In this document: positions 43,953 to 46,658 of the stretch, piece after piece
How the letters are laid out: each line of letters begins with the position of its first letter
How positions within the stretch are numbered: the stretch's first letter is position 1
Made by a program: the position numbers and the translations under genes
NCBI GenBank assembly: GCA_002440625.1
Contig: DJUV01000332.1
Location: forward strand, 1 to 46,658
Direction of reading: 5' to 3'
DNA from: Rhodobacteraceae bacterium UBA6273
GTDB lineage: Bacteria > Pseudomonadota > Alphaproteobacteria > Rhodobacterales > Rhodobacteraceae
DNA length: 46,658 nucleotides
The notes under the pieces: generated by a model
Told to the model about the DNA's origin: nothing
Database searches by the model: none
Seen by the model: the letters and a program-made list of their open reading frames with translations, nothing else

Positions 43953-44804
43953 ATGAATTGGGCCATGGATACGACCCTGCTGCGCAGCTTCCTGACCGTT
44001 GCGGATCTTGGCAGTTTCACCGCTGCAGCCGACCGGCTGAATTCCAGTCAGTCGACCGTCAGCGGCCACATCGCGCGGCTGGAGGAGCAGCTTTCGACCA
44101 AGCTCTTTCGACGCACGACGCGGAAATGCAGCCTGTCCACCGCCGGCGAGGCTCTTCGGCCGCTGGCCGAGGAGGCCGTACAGGCGACCGAACGGATCGA
44201 GGACGCGTTCCGCCCCAGTTCTATGACCGGATTGATCCGACTTGGTGTCCCGGATGACTATCACCTGTTCGGACGCATCAACCAAGCGGTGCACGCCTTT
44301 CAGGTCGCGCGTCCATCGGTGCTTGTGCAGATCGACGCGGGCCTTTCCAGCAATCTCGACAAGGCTCTGGGCGAGGGTTTACTCGATCTCGCCATCCTGC
44401 GGATCCCCAGCGAGGCTGACGACCCTGACCAAGAGGCTTCAAGGTTGATCTGGATCGGATCGCGAGCACTTCAGCTTAGCCCCGACGAACCATTGCCGCT
44501 AGCCCACATAAACGGGCCCTGCAAGTACTTCCGCGCCGCTGTCGATGCCTTATCTGAGGCGGGGATCAGATGGCGCTCGGCCTATTCCTGCAGTGCGCTT
44601 GAGGGGGTTCGCGGCGCCGTCCGCAGCGGCATGGCAGTATCGGCAATCTTGGCTGAAGACTGTCCGGAAGCCGAATTGCGCTTAAACTACCCGTGGCTGC
44701 CCAGGCTGCCCCAGTTCTCGCTTGCGTTCCGCTATGCAAAGTCAGAGCCGCCGGTTCTGGTTCGCGCCTTGGAAAGGCGACTCCGGGAAAACATCTTTGG
44801 CTAG
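43953..44804 (+). CDS. LysR-family regulator of the catabolic module
   Basis: 283 residues with an N-terminal winged HTH ([40 protein letters not shown]) and an effector domain. An in-frame ATG at 43965 (MDTTLL) is an alternative start. Divergent from the M20-amidotransferase-RidA-dehydrogenase genes across a 101-bp AT-rich gap, the classic layout for a LysR activator and its target. The inducer is presumably the transported substrate. Confidence 0.87.
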   Translation: MNWAMDTTLLRSFLTVADLGSFTAAADRLNSSQSTVSGHIARLEEQLSTKLFRRTTRKCSLSTAGEALRPLAEEAVQATERIEDAFRPSSMTGLIRLGVPDDYHLFGRINQAVHAFQVARPSVLVQIDAGLSSNLDKALGEGLLDLAILRIPSEADDPDQEASRLIWIGSRALQLSPDEPLPLAHINGPCKYFRAAVDALSEAGIRWRSAYSCSALEGVRGAVRSGMAVSAILAEDCPEAELRLNYPWLPRLPQFSLAFRYAKSEPPVLVRALERRLRENIFG

Positions 44805-44919
44805 AGTGTGTTGGGAGTGGAGAGAACATGGGGGTCGTCGTCGGTGATCTGGCCTGTGCTAAGGGGGAGTGGACAAAACACGGGGGTCATGCAGCGCGTT
44901 TTCCGTTTGCAACGGTCAG

Positions 44920-45375
44920 CCACCTGATGTCGCATGCCTTGGCGCTAGACGCCGGTATCGGCGGTCAAGGGCTATGGTCTGTTTTGCGCGGACTTGCGCG
45001 CGGGTTGACGGACCGGGCGAATACAAGCGCATGATGGATCTGGCCGACAGCCCGCGACGCGGCGATCGCGACGGGCGCGGCAACCTGTCCGAGGCGGCAC
45101 TGAAGACATATTGCGACTGGTTCCTGAAGGTCACGCTGGATCAGATCACGTTCTCGGCCAAATTGTTTGACCTGGGCGGTCTGGAAAAGCGCTGCCGGCG
45201 CTTGGTAGAAGACACAATTGACGACAAGCGCGCGCCCAACCTGATCTCGGCCGTCTTGCGGTTCGGCGCGCTGAAGCGTGGCGAGGCGCAGATCGTCCTC
45301 AAGGCCTCCGAGCGCACAGCGCCGAATACGCTAAGCAAACTCACCTTGGCGGGAAATTTATCATCCGCCTCTACA
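44920..45375 (+). pseudogene. Fic-family protein remnant
   Basis: One frame reads [25 protein letters not shown]. After a frameshift near 45015 the next frame reads [40 protein letters not shown], then VLRFGALKRGEAQIVLKASE and TAPNTLSKLTLAGNLS. This is the C-terminal Fic domain end and winged helix of Fic AMP-transferase-like proteins. The HxFx(D/E)GNGR catalytic motif is absent (5' truncated) and the end is cut before DUF1403. Dead. Confidence 0.65.
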
Positions 45376-45401
45376 GTAGCTGCCTGGAGCGCAAATGACC
45401 T

Positions 45402-46469
45402 TCATGAGATCAAGCGCCACATCCGAAACCGTCCCTGCCCTGTCACCTCGCGGATCAGGCCCCGTTGCTCCATCCACCCGAGGTTTCTCTGGACAGCCGC
45501 CCGACTGGCGCCCGTAAGGGCCTCCGCCATCGGGGCGGAGACCAAGGGCCACTCAGTCAGTGCGCGGCGCAGGGCGGGAGGTGTTTTCCCAGAGAGCGGG
45601 GTCATCTCGGCTTCCGCCCGTGCCGACCAGGCCTCGATATCGTCGAGGTTTCGCATCGCGGTCAGACAAGCGGTCTCCATTCCGTCGAGCCAGCGCACCA
45701 GACGCTCAGATGGTGCGCCGCCGGCGCGCAGCCCCCCTGCCCCGCCCATGGCCAACGGCGCGAATATGGCCCCCTTCCCTTCGCTTGCCGCGATGCGCCC
45801 TGCGGTGACCGCCGCTTCCATCCGGTCGCCTTGCTGCCCGAGGCCCGCGAGGCTCCAGAGATGGAACCCCATGCAGGCCCGGGTGATCGGGTGCAGGTCA
45901 CGTGCGGCCGCCATCAGGTCCAGCCACCCGCCCGCGCGATTCGCGAGCGGCTCGGCCTCATCGGCCATGTTTTCCGGGTCGCGGCGGCCAAGGAACGAGG
46001 CCAGATCCACCTTGGGCCCGGGACCGCCCGTCAGTCGCCGCACGGCCCATCCGACACGCGCGAGTGCACCTGTGTCCTCCTGCACGCCCGATAGCCGCAT
46101 GGACATCCAGAGCGCCAGCCGATCCGGGCCAACCCGGTCGCCCACAAACCAGCTGAGGTCGGCGGTCTCGATCAGGGCAAGCCGATGCTGCCATCCCTCC
46201 GGGCCGCGGCGCAGCCGGTCGTCCAGCGCCCCGAGCCGTCCGGCCACCCAGGCGAGATGCGCAGCACAACCCGCTTCGGCCTGCACCCATGCATCGACGA
46301 CCTCAGTTTCACGCGGTTCTGCTCGTGGGCCGGGAGGCAGATAATCCGGTTCCTCATCCCTCGGGCCGGGCAGGAACCACAGGTCGTCCTCGGACGTTTG
46401 TTCGACCTCCCCAGTGTAGCTGGGGGGATCGTCCAAATCATCATACAATGCAGAGCGCTGTGGCGTCAT
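45402..46469 (-). CDS. DUF1403 family protein with C-terminal winged-helix-like segment
   Basis: A 355-residue cytoplasmic, acidic protein, full length for DUF1403 (LHPITRACMGFHLWSLAGLG and RMEAAVTAGRIAASEGKGAI are family blocks). The last 60 residues (PMAEALTGASRAAVQRNLGW, MEQRGLIREVTGQG) look like a winged HTH, so it may bind DNA. The family is common near replication genes on Rhodobacterales plasmids (from memory) and has no known function. A repeat pair lies just upstream at 46474-46500. The upstream flank, 46501-46658, shows no gene. Confidence 0.82.
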   Translation of the reverse strand: MTPQRSALYDDLDDPPSYTGEVEQTSEDDLWFLPGPRDEEPDYLPPGPRAEPRETEVVDAWVQAEAGCAAHLAWVAGRLGALDDRLRRGPEGWQHRLALIETADLSWFVGDRVGPDRLALWMSMRLSGVQEDTGALARVGWAVRRLTGGPGPKVDLASFLGRRDPENMADEAEPLANRAGGWLDLMAAARDLHPITRACMGFHLWSLAGLGQQGDRMEAAVTAGRIAASEGKGAIFAPLAMGGAGGLRAGGAPSERLVRWLDGMETACLTAMRNLDDIEAWSARAEAEMTPLSGKTPPALRRALTEWPLVSAPMAEALTGASRAAVQRNLGWMEQRGLIREVTGQGRFRMWRLIS

Positions 46470-46473
46470 ATGC

Positions 46474-46500
46474 GCAAAATACGGGTATTCTGCAAATTAC
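46474..46500. promoter_or_regulatory. Direct repeats upstream of DUF1403 (candidate operator)
   Basis: GCAAAATAC (46474-46482) and GCAAATTAC (46492-46500) repeat 18 bp apart, and AATAC-GG-GTATT (46478-46489) forms a dyad. They lie 5-31 bp upstream of the DUF1403 start, a good place for autoregulation. Confidence 0.35.
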
Positions 46501-46658
46501 CCAAGGGTTTCTTGCCGCAGGTGTCCAGACTCCCTTATAGCACGCGCGCGCGATGGTCGGCGAGGGCTTTCTGGTGGCGCTCAATGCGTGGAAACCAACG
46601 GGTTTCTGACGATCAGCGCCTCAGAACACACCCTTGCATCTGTTTTCAAACGGTCGTT

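Noticed and set aside
44869-46344. 491-codon plus-strand frame spanning the Fic relic and DUF1403
   Set aside because: The first third is Fic sequence, but the rest is antisense to DUF1403 and Ser/Arg/Pro-rich, so it is not one protein.
1-46658. CRISPR arrays, tRNA or rRNA genes, replication origin iterons
   Set aside because: Looked for regular spaced repeats, cloverleaf ends and known rRNA segments; none seen. The only regular array is the short TTTCGY set.

Overview
The window looks like a plasmid or other mobile replicon from a GC-rich alphaproteobacterium of the Rhodobacteraceae/Paracoccaceae type. The grounds are high GC with GC-rich codon use, virB-type conjugation genes, a DUF1403 gene (a family I associate with plasmids of this group), and dense insertion sequences of the IS3, IS21, IS30, IS110, IS256, IS481 and ISL3 families. 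I see no rRNA, tRNA, CRISPR array, relaxase, coupling protein or replication initiator, so the replicon type is inferred.

Layout. (1) 1-7055: type IV secretion module A, read leftwards as conserved hypothetical - lytic transglycosylase - virB2 - virB3 - virB4 (virB4 runs off the left edge). Beside it lie a small exported protein, a cassette of an alpha/beta hydrolase plus a large membrane protein with an HTH-like N-terminus (probably the RcgR/RcgA pair), a small ORF and a Cys-containing exported protein. (2) 7056-10266: IS110, an IS21-like end and a frameshifted IS30, ending at a 28-bp dif-like Xer site. (3) 10285-16714: module B, a diverged copy of module A in the same gene order. Its virB4 is split by an IS3-family element with exact 4-bp target duplications, and the homologues of the two exported proteins follow as an overlapping pair. 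(4) 16740-17317: IS21 and IS481 fragments.

(5) 17475-34094: a compact redox-repair and stress island. A run of twelve minus-strand genes with short gaps or overlaps goes from msrB (33108) to an ABM-domain protein (23863), with a LysR gene just upstream of it. It includes MsrB, MsrA, a divergent MsrA-like protein, an FAD protein, a WCPGC thioredoxin-fold protein, SelO, a mercuric-reductase/RclA-like flavoprotein, a glutaredoxin-GNAT fusion, an AhpD-like protein and a CPA1 antiporter. Flanking units add ZntB, a Gre-like factor, a sulfite-oxidase-fold protein, a uracil-DNA glycosylase-like protein, DUF427, 6-phosphogluconate dehydrogenase, a VPGUxxT-type thioredoxin-like protein and a CPFC glutaredoxin-like protein. 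Together they could repair oxidised methionine and thiols and supply reductant.

(6) 34300-36910: an IS graveyard (ISL3 split by IS110, an IS256 fragment, a DUF1403 relic). (7) 37120-44804: an amino-acid-type uptake and catabolism module. On the plus strand are an Asp/Glu-racemase-superfamily enzyme, a periplasmic binding protein and a fused permease-ATPase. Convergent to them are a D-amino-acid-dehydrogenase-like flavoenzyme, a RidA-like protein, a class I glutamine amidotransferase and an M20 peptidase; a divergent LysR regulator follows. (8) 44920-46469: a Fic-family relic and an intact DUF1403 gene.
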